Part shown: one piece after another, positions 1-8,729 of the stretch
How positions within the stretch are numbered: the first letter of the stretch is position 1
How the letters are laid out: every line of letters starts with the position of its first letter
Source: Lachnospiraceae bacterium
GTDB taxonomy: Bacteria > Bacillota > Clostridia > Lachnospirales > Lachnospiraceae
Assembly (NCBI GenBank): GCA_022792885.1
Contig: JAAWBX010000027.1
Span: 1 to 41,632, forward strand
DNA: 41,632 nucleotides
Direction of reading: 5' to 3'
The notes under the pieces: model-generated
What the model saw: only the letters and a program-made list of their open reading frames with translations
Databases searched by the model: none
Told to the model about the DNA's origin: nothing
Program-made: the position numbers and the translations under genes

Positions 1-2
1 AG

Positions 3-98
3 AGCATAGATTTTGACGACAAAAGAAAAGCCGCCGATGGCTTGATTTCTACAATCAAGGCCACCAGCGACCGCGTTCAGATAGAGTGGAAAATCTGA
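3..98 (+). CDS. C-terminal end of a serine site-specific recombinase (partial)
   Basis: An open frame enters from the left edge and stops at the TGA at 96-98. Its last 31 residues include FDDKRKAADGLISTIK and end in QIEWKI. This resembles the extreme C-terminus of large serine recombinases, which commonly finish with a DFDxKR stretch, a short helix and a hydrophobic strand ending near W-x-I. No catalytic domain is visible because it lies off the edge. The gene abuts an interrupted PTS gene, as expected of an integrase at the end of its own element. The identification rests on a short tail and is moderate. Confidence 0.6.
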   Translation, partial: SIDFDDKRKAADGLISTIKATSDRVQIEWKI

Positions 99-153
99 CA
101 TTTCCGCTCTATCGCCCCTCATTTCTATTTTATCTCGTTTGTACCCCTTGTAC
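99..153. other. Predicted junction (att site) between an integrated element and the PTS gene
   Basis: The recombinase stop codon is at 98, and homology to PTS EIIC starts within about 50 bases on the other strand. The switch from element to chromosome must fall between them. Positions 141-153 read GTACCCCTTGTAC, a short inverted repeat (GTAC-5-GTAC), at the point where the EIIC frame runs into a stop. Serine recombinases recombine at short imperfectly symmetrical sites, so this is a candidate crossover. The exact base cannot be fixed without the other end. Confidence 0.45.
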
Positions 154-465
154 ACCGATGCTTGCGAGGGCTGAGAGCGTACCGTTAAGTTTATAGGTAT
201 TACCAAGATAATAGCCCAAAGTCCATGCAATCAAAATCGCCATGGTGGCTGTACTGCCTAGCCAAATCCCGCCATTTACAGCCCGGATCACCTGTCCGAC
301 CGGGGTAGACAGACCTGTCTGCACGATGTTAATAGGAATATTATTGACCAGCGACGCTATCGAGCCCAGAATGATTACTGGAAGCGTGATGGTAAATGCC
401 TTTTTAATAGAACTGATATAACGGTTTTGAAATAGCTTGTCGGCCATCTGCAAAATGTTTTCCAT
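130..465 (-). pseudogene. PTS EIIC (lactose/cellobiose-type) permease, N-terminal fragment
   Basis: The 111-residue product matches the start of CelB/LicC-type EIIC permeases: a short amphipathic N-terminus, then hydrophobic segments at about residues 22-40 and 65-90 and the motif GYYLGNTYKLNG. Family members are usually about 420-450 residues, so three quarters are missing. The last residues, roughly GVQTR, are probably encoded by the inserted element. Promoter and ribosome-binding site (GGGGGA) are intact, so a membrane fragment could still be made. The remainder of the gene should lie at the far end of the element. Family assignment is fairly secure; substrate is unknown. Confidence 0.75.
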
Positions 466-509
466 GGTTATTCCCCCTGATAGAATTTCTTATACAAACT
501 TTAATATCA

Positions 510-538
510 ATTATACCAAGTCGCTTATGTGGTAACAA
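510..538 (-). promoter_or_regulatory. Sigma-A promoter of the interrupted PTS gene
   Basis: Read on the minus strand, TTGTTA (533-538) and TATAAT (510-515) are separated by 17 bp. They lie about 45 bp before the start codon. The promoter looks intact although the gene is broken. Confidence 0.7.
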
Positions 539-643
539 GTTCTAAAAATAAATGTCTCCAAAATCCTCAAAATGCAGCAGCTATTTTACTTCATGCAGGA
601 CATAAAACGATATCCATATGGGATATTTTATAGAAAATTATAT

Positions 644-920
644 TACCGTTGCTTGGCAAGAACACACACGGTCGAAGAAGGATAAATTTCAGCCCCTGCT
701 GCGTTGCTTTCACTCCGCGTACGTCCAGTACGCGTCATTCAAGTGCCTGGCAGGGATTGAAATTTATTCCTTTTCGACTCTTCGACCCTGACCGATGTCG
801 ACGGCCCGATCTTCCAGGCAGACGAGTGAGGCGTACTGGACGTACGCCGATCGAGGATAACGCAGAAGATCGGGTCATCGGCACGGCTCAGGGCGTGTGT
901 GCTCTTGTTAAGCGACGGTA
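644..920. repeat. 277-bp palindromic MITE-like repeat, copy 1
   Basis: The ends are imperfect 26-bp inverted repeats (644-669 and 895-920), each starting with TA and containing CTTG/CAAG and ACACAC. Inside are two hairpin units. The first (about 680-768) has the apex GCGTACGTCCAGTACGC. The second (about 808-878) has the same apex in inverted orientation and a CGATCTTC/GAAGATCG stem. A second copy starts at 41493 in opposite orientation, with about 7 differences over 140 bases. TA at both tips would fit TA-target transposition (IS630/Tc1-mariner type), but no transposase is present. Apparent open frames across it are by-products of the palindrome. Confidence 0.8.
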
Positions 921-980
921 GATTTCCTGCTGAAAGCAATCCTTGTTCTATGTCTGTTCCGATGACGTAAAATGAAAACA

Positions 981-1010
981 CAACCGGCGTGACTTATGCC
1001 ACACCGGTTG
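981..1010 (-). terminator. Terminator of the first dms operon
   Basis: CAACCGGCGTG and CACACCGGTTG form an 11-bp stem (one wobble) with an 8-base loop. On the minus strand it is followed by a T-rich stretch. It lies about 105 bases beyond the dmsB stop. A second hairpin at about 1042-1062, followed by TTTTT on the plus strand, may act in the other direction. Confidence 0.55.
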
Positions 1011-1115
1011 AATGAAACTTTTTATAATACTTCCTTATGTACCTCCGCTTAAACCGGCGGGGTTTTTATTGCGAACCTGTTATATCTGACCGGCCGTCTC
1101 CGAAGACGGATACGA

Positions 1116-1694
1116 TCAGATAACGATTACCTGCGCTTCTTCTTCCAGAGCCAGCTTCTTGGGTAAAACCAGAGTCGCCGGTACGGTCTCGCTTTCCGGC
1201 ATAAACGGAAGCTCGGCGACGGATACCGCGTCCGGATATTTCGCCATCAGATCCGACATCTCGCCGAAATCCAGAGCGCGCATCGGGCAGGCGGCCACGC
1301 ATTGAGGCGGATTGCCGTTTTTGCGGATGCTGACGCAGCTGTCGCATTTGCCGACGACGTTCTTCTCTTCAAGCATCTGAGGAACCGCGTAAGGGCAGGC
1401 CGTGACGCAGTTGCCGCAGCCGTCGCAGAGTTCGGCGTCATGTAAAACCACGCCTTCCTCCTCGTCGCGGTACATGGCGCCTACCGGGCAGGCGGCCGCG
1501 CAGGCAGGGTTTCCGCAGTGGTTGCAGGAGCCGGAGAAATGGAAAACGCCCGGCGTCGGGAAATCTCCCGTCTCATAGCTGACGATATTACGGAACAGCG
1601 TGCCGATCGGAAGATCGTTTTTATCCTTGCAGGCAATCTGGCAGGTCTTACAGCCGATGCAGGAAGTCATATCAAAGAAAAATCCTTTTGCCAT
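1116..1694 (-). CDS. dmsB: DmsB-type four-cluster iron-sulfur subunit (copy 1)
   Basis: This 192-residue electron-transfer subunit of a DMSO-reductase-family enzyme carries sixteen cysteines in four groups: C12/15/18/22, C57/60/65/69, C90/93/96/100 and C117/120/132/136. This is the DmsB pattern for four 4Fe-4S clusters. GFFFDMTSCIGCKTCQIACK is very close to the E. coli DmsB N-terminus as I recall it. It has no signal peptide; in this family the subunit is exported by piggy-backing on the Tat signal of the catalytic subunit. It starts 15 bp after dmsA, so the two are one transcript. No DmsC membrane anchor follows, so its electron donor must be encoded elsewhere. Family certain; physiological substrate unknown. 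Confidence 0.9.
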   Translation of the reverse strand: MAKGFFFDMTSCIGCKTCQIACKDKNDLPIGTLFRNIVSYETGDFPTPGVFHFSGSCNHCGNPACAAACPVGAMYRDEEEGVVLHDAELCDGCGNCVTACPYAVPQMLEEKNVVGKCDSCVSIRKNGNPPQCVAACPMRALDFGEMSDLMAKYPDAVSVAELPFMPESETVPATLVLPKKLALEEEAQVIVI

Positions 1695-1709
1695 TCTAAT
1701 CTACCCCCT

Positions 1710-4391
1710 TTATACGTTTTTCCATTCGACCGGAAGCCTCTGCGGCTTGTCGATGTCGTCGGGAATGGCTTTGCCGCTGTATTTTTCAATGTTGCAAATA
1801 CAGGTATTCCAGCCGGACACGCCCTGGCCGGTGGAAATGCCGCCGCACAGGATATTGTCGGCGCCGCCGGTATCAATGCCGGTTTCTTCGTCGATATCGA
1901 CCCAGGAACCGTGAGGTACGCCGACAACGCCGGGGATGAAACGCCCGGTTACACAGGCATGGCGGAGGCCCTGGCCGTGAGGGCTGGTGATCAGGACCGT
2001 ATCTCCGCTCTTGATATTCTTCTCTTTCGCGTCGGAAGTATTGATAAATACCGGGTTGGGCCAGGCTTCCCGCAGCCACTGCACGTTATCCAACGTGGTG
2101 TGGGAGCGTCTCAGATAATGCGGGTTAAATACCTGGTACGGATAATCGCCGTCTTTGGTTGCTTCGTACCCTTCTTCCTGCCGGATATAGGTGGGGTAGG
2201 GCTCGATCTTGGACCATCCGGCGGCGTTGATCGTGTCGGCCAGCGTCTGGCTGTAGATCTCGAGCTTGCCGCTGGCGGTCTTCCTGGGATTGCCTTCGGG
2301 ATCTTCCCGGAATTCTTTGTAAGGAATGCAGTCTAAGCCGTCGCCGGCCTCTCTGGGAACCTGGTAGGAACCGTTCGTCAGAAGATCTTTGAAAGCGATC
2401 ACGCCCTTCTGAGGTTCGCCTTCCACGCCCCAGTCCTTGATGTCTTCCTCGGTGATCGTGGCGAGAGGTTCATATTCGCCGCTGCCGTCCTGTTTGATTA
2501 CGGTGGAACCGGCGATCTGATTGAAATACTGTTGTTTTTCGCTGATCGGATACAGGGTCGAGAAGTCATGGTCCGGGAACCGTTTGGCCAGTTCGCTTAC
2601 GATCCACTGATCGCTCCTCGCGCCGAAAAGCTGCGGCGTTACCTGAGAAGTATAGAACATGACTTCCCGATTGCCGCTCAACACGGTACCGCAGCGTTCC
2701 CACTCGGAATCAACGGGCAGTACGATATCGGAATAAAGGGCTTCGGTCTTTAACGCATGGGCATGGCAGACGACGAAATCCACTTTCCGGTGCGCCTTGA
2801 TACCTTCGGTCATACCGTCCCGGGACTGAAGGATGGCGTTCCAGCCGTGATAGAGAACGTGGATGTCGATATCCCGGATTTCACCGGCCTGTTTGACTCC
2901 TCCGTCGCCGACGAAATTGTATTTGCCGGTGTTGACGGCCCGCCACAATTCGGTGTCGTTGATATTGTCGTCGATGGCGTTCGCCACGGCCGGGAGTCCC
3001 GCGCCGCCGGATTTGATCAGGCCGGGGCCTCCGTTGCCGGAGCTGGTATGGCAGGTAGGGCCGGTGCAGTTGCCGGCCTGGCCGTAATGGCCGCCCATGG
3101 CGCCTAAGGTCATCAGCATCTGAGGCAGGTTATCCGCGTTGTGGTTGCGGCACGGTCCCCAGGCGCTGTACAGGCAGACTTTATTTTTCTTGCTCAGGAT
3201 CTCTGCCAGATATTTAATGTGTTCCACGGAAGCGCCGCAGAGTTCGCTGGCCCAGGCCGCGTCCTTGGCCGTTCCGTCGTGCGTGCCCAACAGATAGTCT
3301 TTGAAATTCCGGGAGGAATCCGCGCCTTCCGGCATATGTTCCGCGTCGAAACCGACGGTGCAGCTGTTTAAGAAATCGTAATCGACGACGTCGCCGGTGC
3401 CGTTGTCCAGTTGAAGCATCTCGTAGGCGACGCCGATCATCATGGCGGTGTCCATGGAAGGCCGGCAGGGAATCCACTCGGCTTCGAGGACGGCGTAGGA
3501 TTCATTGTAGAAGGGATCCACGCCAATGAACTTGACGCCGGCTTTTTTGGCCTGGAGATAGTTGTAGAGCGGGTTGCCGGCGGAGGACCAGCCGGGGTTT
3601 AATCCCCACATGATACAGTAGTCCGCCTCCTGCATGGAGAGGCGGTCCGCGCCGTCGTCGTATGTAGTCCCGATCAAAGGGGGCGTCAGAGTGTAGGAGC
3701 CCAGAGAAGTCGTTCCCCAGTCTCTCGTACATCCCCCGATATGGTTGAAAAATCTCTGGACTTCGGTACCGCGGCCCCAGATGGAGCGGTTGCCGTGATT
3801 CGCAATGGCTTTTTTGATCTCGTCAGCCACATAATCCAGCGCTTCGTCCCAGGTGATCTGTTCCCATTCGTCTTTGCCTCTCAGTTCGCCGTGAGGATCG
3901 TCCGGGCTCCAGTTTTTGCGCTTGATCGGGTAACGGAGACGATCCGCGCCGAAAATGTGATTGCGCTGGGATCGTCCGCGGACGCAGGCGCGCTGCTGCG
4001 GATACTCCGGACTGTCCTCGTGGGTATCGTCGGTCTTCTGACGAACGACGACGCCGTCGACGACCAGAGCTTTGTTCATGCATCGTCCGCCGCAGTTATG
4101 CCAGCAGGCGGCCATAATCCATTCTCCTTTGGATTCGACATCCTCCAGGACGGTGTGCTCCGCCGCGGCCTCGGTCGTGGCGGCGGTCGTGTCCGCGGCG
4201 GTTGTGGCGGCTTCGGTCGTGGCGGCGGCAGTCGTACCTTTTGTGGCGGCTTCGGTCGTGGCCGAAACGTTATTCTGCGAACATCCGGTTAAAGATAATC
4301 CGGCGACTGCGGCCGTGGCGGCGGCGCTTCCCTTTAAGAAATCCCGTCGGCTGAGTTTACCGGAAACCAGATTGTCGATCAACTTGTACAT
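1710..4391 (-). CDS. dmsA: DmsA-type molybdopterin oxidoreductase, Tat-exported (copy 1)
   Basis: An 893-residue catalytic subunit of the DMSO reductase family. A Tat signal (SRRDFLK, residues 14-20) leads to a hydrophobic segment ending in LTGC, so C37 may be lipidated. A Thr/Ala-rich linker (about 43-78) follows. The proximal 4Fe-4S cluster has C96, C100, C104 and C136. S229, in GGCTRDWGTTS, aligns with the Ser that ligates molybdenum in E. coli DmsA. The C-terminal pterin-binding domain is present (HYLRRSHTTLDNVQWLREA onward). The start has an AAAGGGGG ribosome-binding site. Likely role is anaerobic reduction of an S-oxide, N-oxide or similar acceptor outside the membrane; the substrate cannot be told from sequence. 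Its paralogue is at 14946-17696. Confidence 0.92.
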   Translation of the reverse strand: MYKLIDNLVSGKLSRRDFLKGSAAATAAVAGLSLTGCSQNNVSATTEAATKGTTAAATTEAATTAADTTAATTEAAAEHTVLEDVESKGEWIMAACWHNCGGRCMNKALVVDGVVVRQKTDDTHEDSPEYPQQRACVRGRSQRNHIFGADRLRYPIKRKNWSPDDPHGELRGKDEWEQITWDEALDYVADEIKKAIANHGNRSIWGRGTEVQRFFNHIGGCTRDWGTTSLGSYTLTPPLIGTTYDDGADRLSMQEADYCIMWGLNPGWSSAGNPLYNYLQAKKAGVKFIGVDPFYNESYAVLEAEWIPCRPSMDTAMMIGVAYEMLQLDNGTGDVVDYDFLNSCTVGFDAEHMPEGADSSRNFKDYLLGTHDGTAKDAAWASELCGASVEHIKYLAEILSKKNKVCLYSAWGPCRNHNADNLPQMLMTLGAMGGHYGQAGNCTGPTCHTSSGNGGPGLIKSGGAGLPAVANAIDDNINDTELWRAVNTGKYNFVGDGGVKQAGEIRDIDIHVLYHGWNAILQSRDGMTEGIKAHRKVDFVVCHAHALKTEALYSDIVLPVDSEWERCGTVLSGNREVMFYTSQVTPQLFGARSDQWIVSELAKRFPDHDFSTLYPISEKQQYFNQIAGSTVIKQDGSGEYEPLATITEEDIKDWGVEGEPQKGVIAFKDLLTNGSYQVPREAGDGLDCIPYKEFREDPEGNPRKTASGKLEIYSQTLADTINAAGWSKIEPYPTYIRQEEGYEATKDGDYPYQVFNPHYLRRSHTTLDNVQWLREAWPNPVFINTSDAKEKNIKSGDTVLITSPHGQGLRHACVTGRFIPGVVGVPHGSWVDIDEETGIDTGGADNILCGGISTGQGVSGWNTCICNIEKYSGKAIPDDIDKPQRLPVEWKNV

Positions 4392-4420
4392 GGTAAATCC
4401 CCCTTTCTATTCTGTTTATC

Positions 4421-4449
4421 AGTATATGCGCAAAAGAAGAAAGAAACAA
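4421..4449 (-). promoter_or_regulatory. Promoter of the first dms operon
   Basis: Minus-strand TTGTTT (4444-4449) and TATACT (4421-4426) are spaced by 17 bp, about 30 bp before dmsA. No clear FNR-like palindrome is seen around it. Confidence 0.6.
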
Positions 4450-4506
4450 TGGTCAGAATGGAAGGGTGTGTACCGTTAAACCACATAAGAGAGTAAAGTG
4501 TACCAA

Positions 4507-4536
4507 TAAAAAACCTGCTGTTTTAAGACGGCAGGT
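4507..4536 (-). terminator. Terminator after argH
   Basis: On the minus strand, ACCTGCCGT and ACAGCAGGT form a 9-bp stem with one mismatch and a 6-base loop, followed by six T (4507-4512). It lies just beyond the argH stop and before the dmsA promoter. Confidence 0.75.
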
Positions 4537-4551
4537 ATAAGAATACAAGAA

Positions 4552-5925
4552 TCAGGAACCGAGTATTTTCTTGTACTCGTCAAGAACCGGTTTCATAACG
4601 TCCGGTCCGGGCGCGCCCGGGGTCACGCGTTTTTCCACGCAGGTTTCCAGGCGGATCGCGTCGTAAATGTCTTCTTCGAAGACCGGACAGACGTTTTGAT
4701 AATCTTCCAGATTCAGATCGTCCAGGGAGATTCCACGCTCCAGGCACAGAAGTACCAGTCGGCCGATTATGCCGTGGGCATCCCGGAAGGGGACGCCTTT
4801 TTTTACCAGATAATCGGCGGCGTCGGTGGCGTTGGTAAAACCGTTCATGGCGCTCTTGCGCATGACGTCTTTGCGGAAACGTAAAGATGCGATCATACCG
4901 GTGAAAAGAATCAGGCAGTTTTTAACGGTATCGAGGGCGTCGAAGGAGAGCTCTTTGTCTTCCTGCATGTCTTTGTTGTAAGCCAGCGGGAGTCCTTTCA
5001 TGGTGGTCAAAAGAGCGGTTAAGGCGCCGTAGACCCGGCCGGTCTTGCCGCGGATCAGCTCCGCGATATCCGGGTTTTTCTTCTGGGGCATGATGCTGCT
5101 TCCGGTGCTGTAGGTATCGGAAAGTTCTACAAAGCGGTATTCGTTGGAGTTCCAGAGGATAATTTCCTCGCAGAGCCGGCTTAAGTGCATCATAACGATG
5201 GAGAGAGCGCCGAGCAGTTCGATCAGATAATCCCGGTCGGAGACCGAATCCATGCTGTTGCGGGTCGGCGCGTCGAACGCGAGAAGCCCGGCCGTGTAGA
5301 ACCGGTCCAGAGGGTACGTCGTACCGGCCAAAGCGCCGGCTCCCAAAGGGCAGACGTTCATGCGTGTCAGAATATCGTTTAAACGGCCCCGGTCGCGCAG
5401 AAACATTTCAAAATAAGCGCCGAAGTGGTGGGCCAGCGTTACCGGCTGCGCTTTCTGGAGATGCGTGAAACCGGGCATATAGGTTTCGGTGTTTTCTTCC
5501 ATCACTTTTAGCAGGGTCTCCAGCAGCCTTTTTAATTCCGCGTCGACGGTCCGGATTTCATCCCGGATATACAGCCGCATATCCAGGGCTACCTGGTCGT
5601 TGCGGCTTCGCCCGGTGTGGAGTTTTTTGCCGGCGTTTCCGATCCGGCCGATCAGGGTGGATTCTACAAAACTGTGGATATCCTCGCAGGTTTCGTCGAT
5701 GGGCAGCGCGCCGCTTGCGATATCGTTTCGAATCCCGTTCAGCCCTTCGGTGATGGCGTTTTTCTCCTCTTCCGTTAAAATTCCCTGTTTTGCCAGCATG
5801 GCTACGTGGGCGAGACTTCCCTCGATGTCCTGGCGGTACAATCTTCGGTCATAGGGAAGCGACGCGTTGAATTGAAAAACCAGTTCGTCGGTCTGCTCTT
5901 TAAATCTTCCTCCCCATAAATTCAT
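4552..5925 (-). CDS. argH: Argininosuccinate lyase
   Basis: Cytosolic enzyme that splits argininosuccinate into arginine and fumarate, the last step of arginine synthesis. The 457-residue length is normal. Fumarase/aspartase-superfamily motifs are in place: TGRSRND (104-110), GFTHLQ (152-157) and the flexible catalytic-serine loop GSSIMPQKKNPD (275-286). The AAGGAGG ribosome-binding site overlaps the stop of the upstream yfhO gene, which is 14 bp away, so argH is probably the last gene of the glycosylation operon and may be translationally coupled. argG is not adjacent, which is unusual because argG and argH usually sit together. A terminator follows. Confidence 0.95.
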   Translation of the reverse strand: MNLWGGRFKEQTDELVFQFNASLPYDRRLYRQDIEGSLAHVAMLAKQGILTEEEKNAITEGLNGIRNDIASGALPIDETCEDIHSFVESTLIGRIGNAGKKLHTGRSRNDQVALDMRLYIRDEIRTVDAELKRLLETLLKVMEENTETYMPGFTHLQKAQPVTLAHHFGAYFEMFLRDRGRLNDILTRMNVCPLGAGALAGTTYPLDRFYTAGLLAFDAPTRNSMDSVSDRDYLIELLGALSIVMMHLSRLCEEIILWNSNEYRFVELSDTYSTGSSIMPQKKNPDIAELIRGKTGRVYGALTALLTTMKGLPLAYNKDMQEDKELSFDALDTVKNCLILFTGMIASLRFRKDVMRKSAMNGFTNATDAADYLVKKGVPFRDAHGIIGRLVLLCLERGISLDDLNLEDYQNVCPVFEEDIYDAIRLETCVEKRVTPGAPGPDVMKPVLDEYKKILGS

Positions 5926-5939
5926 GATCGGTATCCTCC

Positions 5940-8726
5940 TTATTTCCGGTTGTTTTCCGGTGTATTTCCGTCCGGCGCGTCTTTTTTCAGGGAGACTGTA
6001 TCCGGAGCGTTTTCGGTATCTGCCGCGGCCTGTACTCCCGGCAGATCGTCGATGGTGATCACGTGATCGATCTCCCCTTCGGCAGCTCCGGAAGGAGAGG
6101 CTTCGGCCCGGGGTTTCGGCAGGCGCGCGGGCTTTTCGGCGGTTTTTTCCTTCTGATATTTGCGGAACCGGAAACCGATCAGGGAGACCGCGATCAGGAG
6201 CAGAAGGCTTCCGAAGGAGATTTTGGCTCCGATGGCCAATCCGGCCGGTACAAAGGAAAACTCAATGCTGTGGGAACCGGCCTTGAGAGGGATGGCGAAA
6301 TACGCGTCCATCCAGCTCTGCGGTTCGACTTCGGAACCGTCCACTTTGACCGTCCACCCCTCCTCAAAGGGAATCGTGACGAGAAGACATCCGTCCTCCC
6401 TGGCCGTGACGTGCCCGGCCAGGGACGTATCGTCGTAACGATCTACGACCAGCGACTGTTCCGCCAGTTTATTCATGGCTTTCTGATAAGCGTCTTCATT
6501 CAGTTGATAAGCGACCGCGGAAACGGAATATTCTTCTTCCTCCGTGGAAAGCTGAACGCTTAAACCGGAAGCGCAGTATCCCAGATTCAGAACGTACCCT
6601 CGTTTGGTGTTGGAAAACGTTTTGCTTTCGCCGCCCATTTTCGCGGTGATCTTGTCAATGGCGGTGTTCGTGCTGTAGACGTAAACATAACCGCTTTCCG
6701 GTACGGAAAACTGATAGCTGGTACCGGAGGAACTGCCCCAGACGGCTGTGAAGACGTCGCTGACGCCGGCGGCGGTCTTGAGGAACTGATTCTGAACCTC
6801 GATGGGGTTGCCGGAGGGCGAGCGGAGCGTGGCGTAAGCCTGGGACGAGATCAGGTATCCGACGGGAAGGGCGAAGGGATTCTCGTAAAGCCCGATCTCG
6901 CCGGAGGCTTTGACCGGTTTATAAACCGCCGTTCTCGCAAGATCCGTATCCGTGGAAAAGATATACTTGACGCCCAGAAGCGACGCCGTGACCGGTGTCG
7001 CCCCGTTGAAACCGTAGGCGTTGACGGAGCTTTCCATACCGAATTTTTTAAAGAAAGAAGCCACATGGTCGTTGGCTACGGAGGAGAAGATCGAGGTGGA
7101 CGGGTAGTTCAGCCAGGCGCCGTCGTCCTTGGTTTTTCTCGTAGAATCGTCCTTCTCCATCCGGTAGAACGAAGGGTCTTCCTTTCGGATATGATCGGTC
7201 AGCGTCCGGTAATCGTCGTAATTCTTCAGGTAGGCCGAACGACTGGTTAAAGTCACGCTGGTTACGGCCGTGTTGACGGTCAATTCGATAGCCAAAAGGG
7301 AGAACGCCAGAATCAGAAGCGTACCTTTCATCGCCTTGCCCGTTTTATACAGGTAGGCCATCAGGGCAAACAGGCCGACGAAAATAAAAGTAATGTAATA
7401 GTTGTAAAAAACAAAATCTTCGACGTCCACAAGCTTTTCCGCCAGCAGAATAAAGGCGGCGGCGATCCAGAAACCGGTAACGATCTGTTTTACCGAGAAG
7501 CGCCTGAGATCCTTGAAACCGTCGTAGCACATGGTGAGCAGGACTGCCGTATACAGAAACGACTGGCGGCAGGGCAGGCTGTTCGGGTAATGGAATCCGT
7601 GCCAGATAAAATTGGGGATGTTGAGGGAGAAACTCAAAAGCATAAACAGCAAAAGCGCGCCGCCGGCCACTTTTTCCTTGAAGGGCACTTTTTTGTTCAT
7701 AATATAAAGCGGGAACAGGAACAATACCGCCACGCCGCAGTAGAGGTTCGGCCAGTGTTCCAGCCCGATCTCGCAGGTAACGTTGATAAAATGCCGGGCC
7801 AGCATGTCAAAGACCGGAAAATAGGAGCTGAAGGAGGTCGGGAAACGGGAGCTGCCCGAGGCGGTTCGCGTCAGCATTTTGATTTCCGGAATCAGGAGGA
7901 CGGCGGCCAGGCCGCCGGCGATCAGAGAGTACAGACAGAAATGGAATATTTTTTTTCCGTATTTGGTCCGCTTTTTTGTCCGGATCTGCGAGCCGTCCAG
8001 ACCGGTGTGGGTATGGACGGTATGGGTCGGCAGAAGGATCATCTGAACGATGAAATAAAAGATCAAAAACAGGCAGATCATGATGGAAATATAATAGTTC
8101 GAGAGGATGGCCATCGCCAGGGTGACGCAGTAGAGGAGGCATTTGTCCTCCTTTACCAGGCGTTCCAGGCCCAGAAGGATCAGGGGCGCCAGAATGATAC
8201 AGTCCAGCCACATGATATTCCAACTGTACGCGGCCAGATAGCCGGACAGGGCGTACGCGCAGGCGAACAGGGCGATGCCTGTCTGACGTTTGTCGCCTCC
8301 GCGCCGGTTTAAATACCAGGCGAAAGAAAGCCCGCACAGGCCGATTTTGATCACGATCAGATAGGACATAAACTCAATGAGGGCGCCTCTTGGGCACAGA
8401 AAAAGCAGCCAGTTAAAGGGGCTGGCCAGGTAATAGGCGAAAAGCGCCAGGAAGTTTGTGCCCATTCCGATATTCCAGGAATAAAGAAGGCTTCCTCCGT
8501 TTTGCAATTTATCCAGAAATTCAGAGAAAAACGGGGCGTACTGGTGGTACAGATCCGTGCGCAGGAAAGAATTGTCGCCGAACGGATAGATTCCCTTGGC
8601 GGCGAAAATACCGATCATAATCAGAACCGGAAGAAGAAAGGAAAGAACGAAAACGAGAACCGGTTTTTTCTCTTTTTTTGGCTTCATGTGTCCGGCCGTT
8701 TTGGCCCTGTTTGCTTTTGCGGACAT
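5940..8726 (-). CDS. yfhO: YfhO-family multi-spanning membrane glycosyltransferase
   Basis: A 928-residue integral membrane protein. A short basic N-terminus is followed by many transmembrane segments (about residues 25-490), a large extracytoplasmic domain (about 490-835), a final membrane segment (about 840-860) and a charged cytoplasmic tail. FGDNSFLRTDLYHQYAPFF and the overall layout are typical of YfhO. In Bacillus, YfhO is the proposed final transferase of a three-component system (CsbB, GtcA, YfhO) that adds sugars to lipoteichoic acid outside the cell. The two partner genes lie immediately upstream here, 3 bp away, which supports the same role. The acceptor polymer in this organism is not known. 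Confidence 0.85.
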   Translation of the reverse strand: MSAKANRAKTAGHMKPKKEKKPVLVFVLSFLLPVLIMIGIFAAKGIYPFGDNSFLRTDLYHQYAPFFSEFLDKLQNGGSLLYSWNIGMGTNFLALFAYYLASPFNWLLFLCPRGALIEFMSYLIVIKIGLCGLSFAWYLNRRGGDKRQTGIALFACAYALSGYLAAYSWNIMWLDCIILAPLILLGLERLVKEDKCLLYCVTLAMAILSNYYISIMICLFLIFYFIVQMILLPTHTVHTHTGLDGSQIRTKKRTKYGKKIFHFCLYSLIAGGLAAVLLIPEIKMLTRTASGSSRFPTSFSSYFPVFDMLARHFINVTCEIGLEHWPNLYCGVAVLFLFPLYIMNKKVPFKEKVAGGALLLFMLLSFSLNIPNFIWHGFHYPNSLPCRQSFLYTAVLLTMCYDGFKDLRRFSVKQIVTGFWIAAAFILLAEKLVDVEDFVFYNYYITFIFVGLFALMAYLYKTGKAMKGTLLILAFSLLAIELTVNTAVTSVTLTSRSAYLKNYDDYRTLTDHIRKEDPSFYRMEKDDSTRKTKDDGAWLNYPSTSIFSSVANDHVASFFKKFGMESSVNAYGFNGATPVTASLLGVKYIFSTDTDLARTAVYKPVKASGEIGLYENPFALPVGYLISSQAYATLRSPSGNPIEVQNQFLKTAAGVSDVFTAVWGSSSGTSYQFSVPESGYVYVYSTNTAIDKITAKMGGESKTFSNTKRGYVLNLGYCASGLSVQLSTEEEEYSVSAVAYQLNEDAYQKAMNKLAEQSLVVDRYDDTSLAGHVTAREDGCLLVTIPFEEGWTVKVDGSEVEPQSWMDAYFAIPLKAGSHSIEFSFVPAGLAIGAKISFGSLLLLIAVSLIGFRFRKYQKEKTAEKPARLPKPRAEASPSGAAEGEIDHVITIDDLPGVQAAADTENAPDTVSLKKDAPDGNTPENNRK

Positions 8727-8729
8727 AAT

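Noticed and set aside
649..981. Open frames on both strands across the 644-920 repeat
   Set aside because: They follow from the palindromic structure, have no ribosome-binding sites and resemble no protein.
1518..2336. A 272-codon frame opposite dmsA
   Set aside because: It lies antisense to a clear gene, has no ribosome-binding site and no protein-like motifs; high-GC third positions create such shadows.
7590..8312. A 240-codon frame opposite yfhO
   Set aside because: Antisense shadow, rich in Gln, His and Arg, without a start signal.
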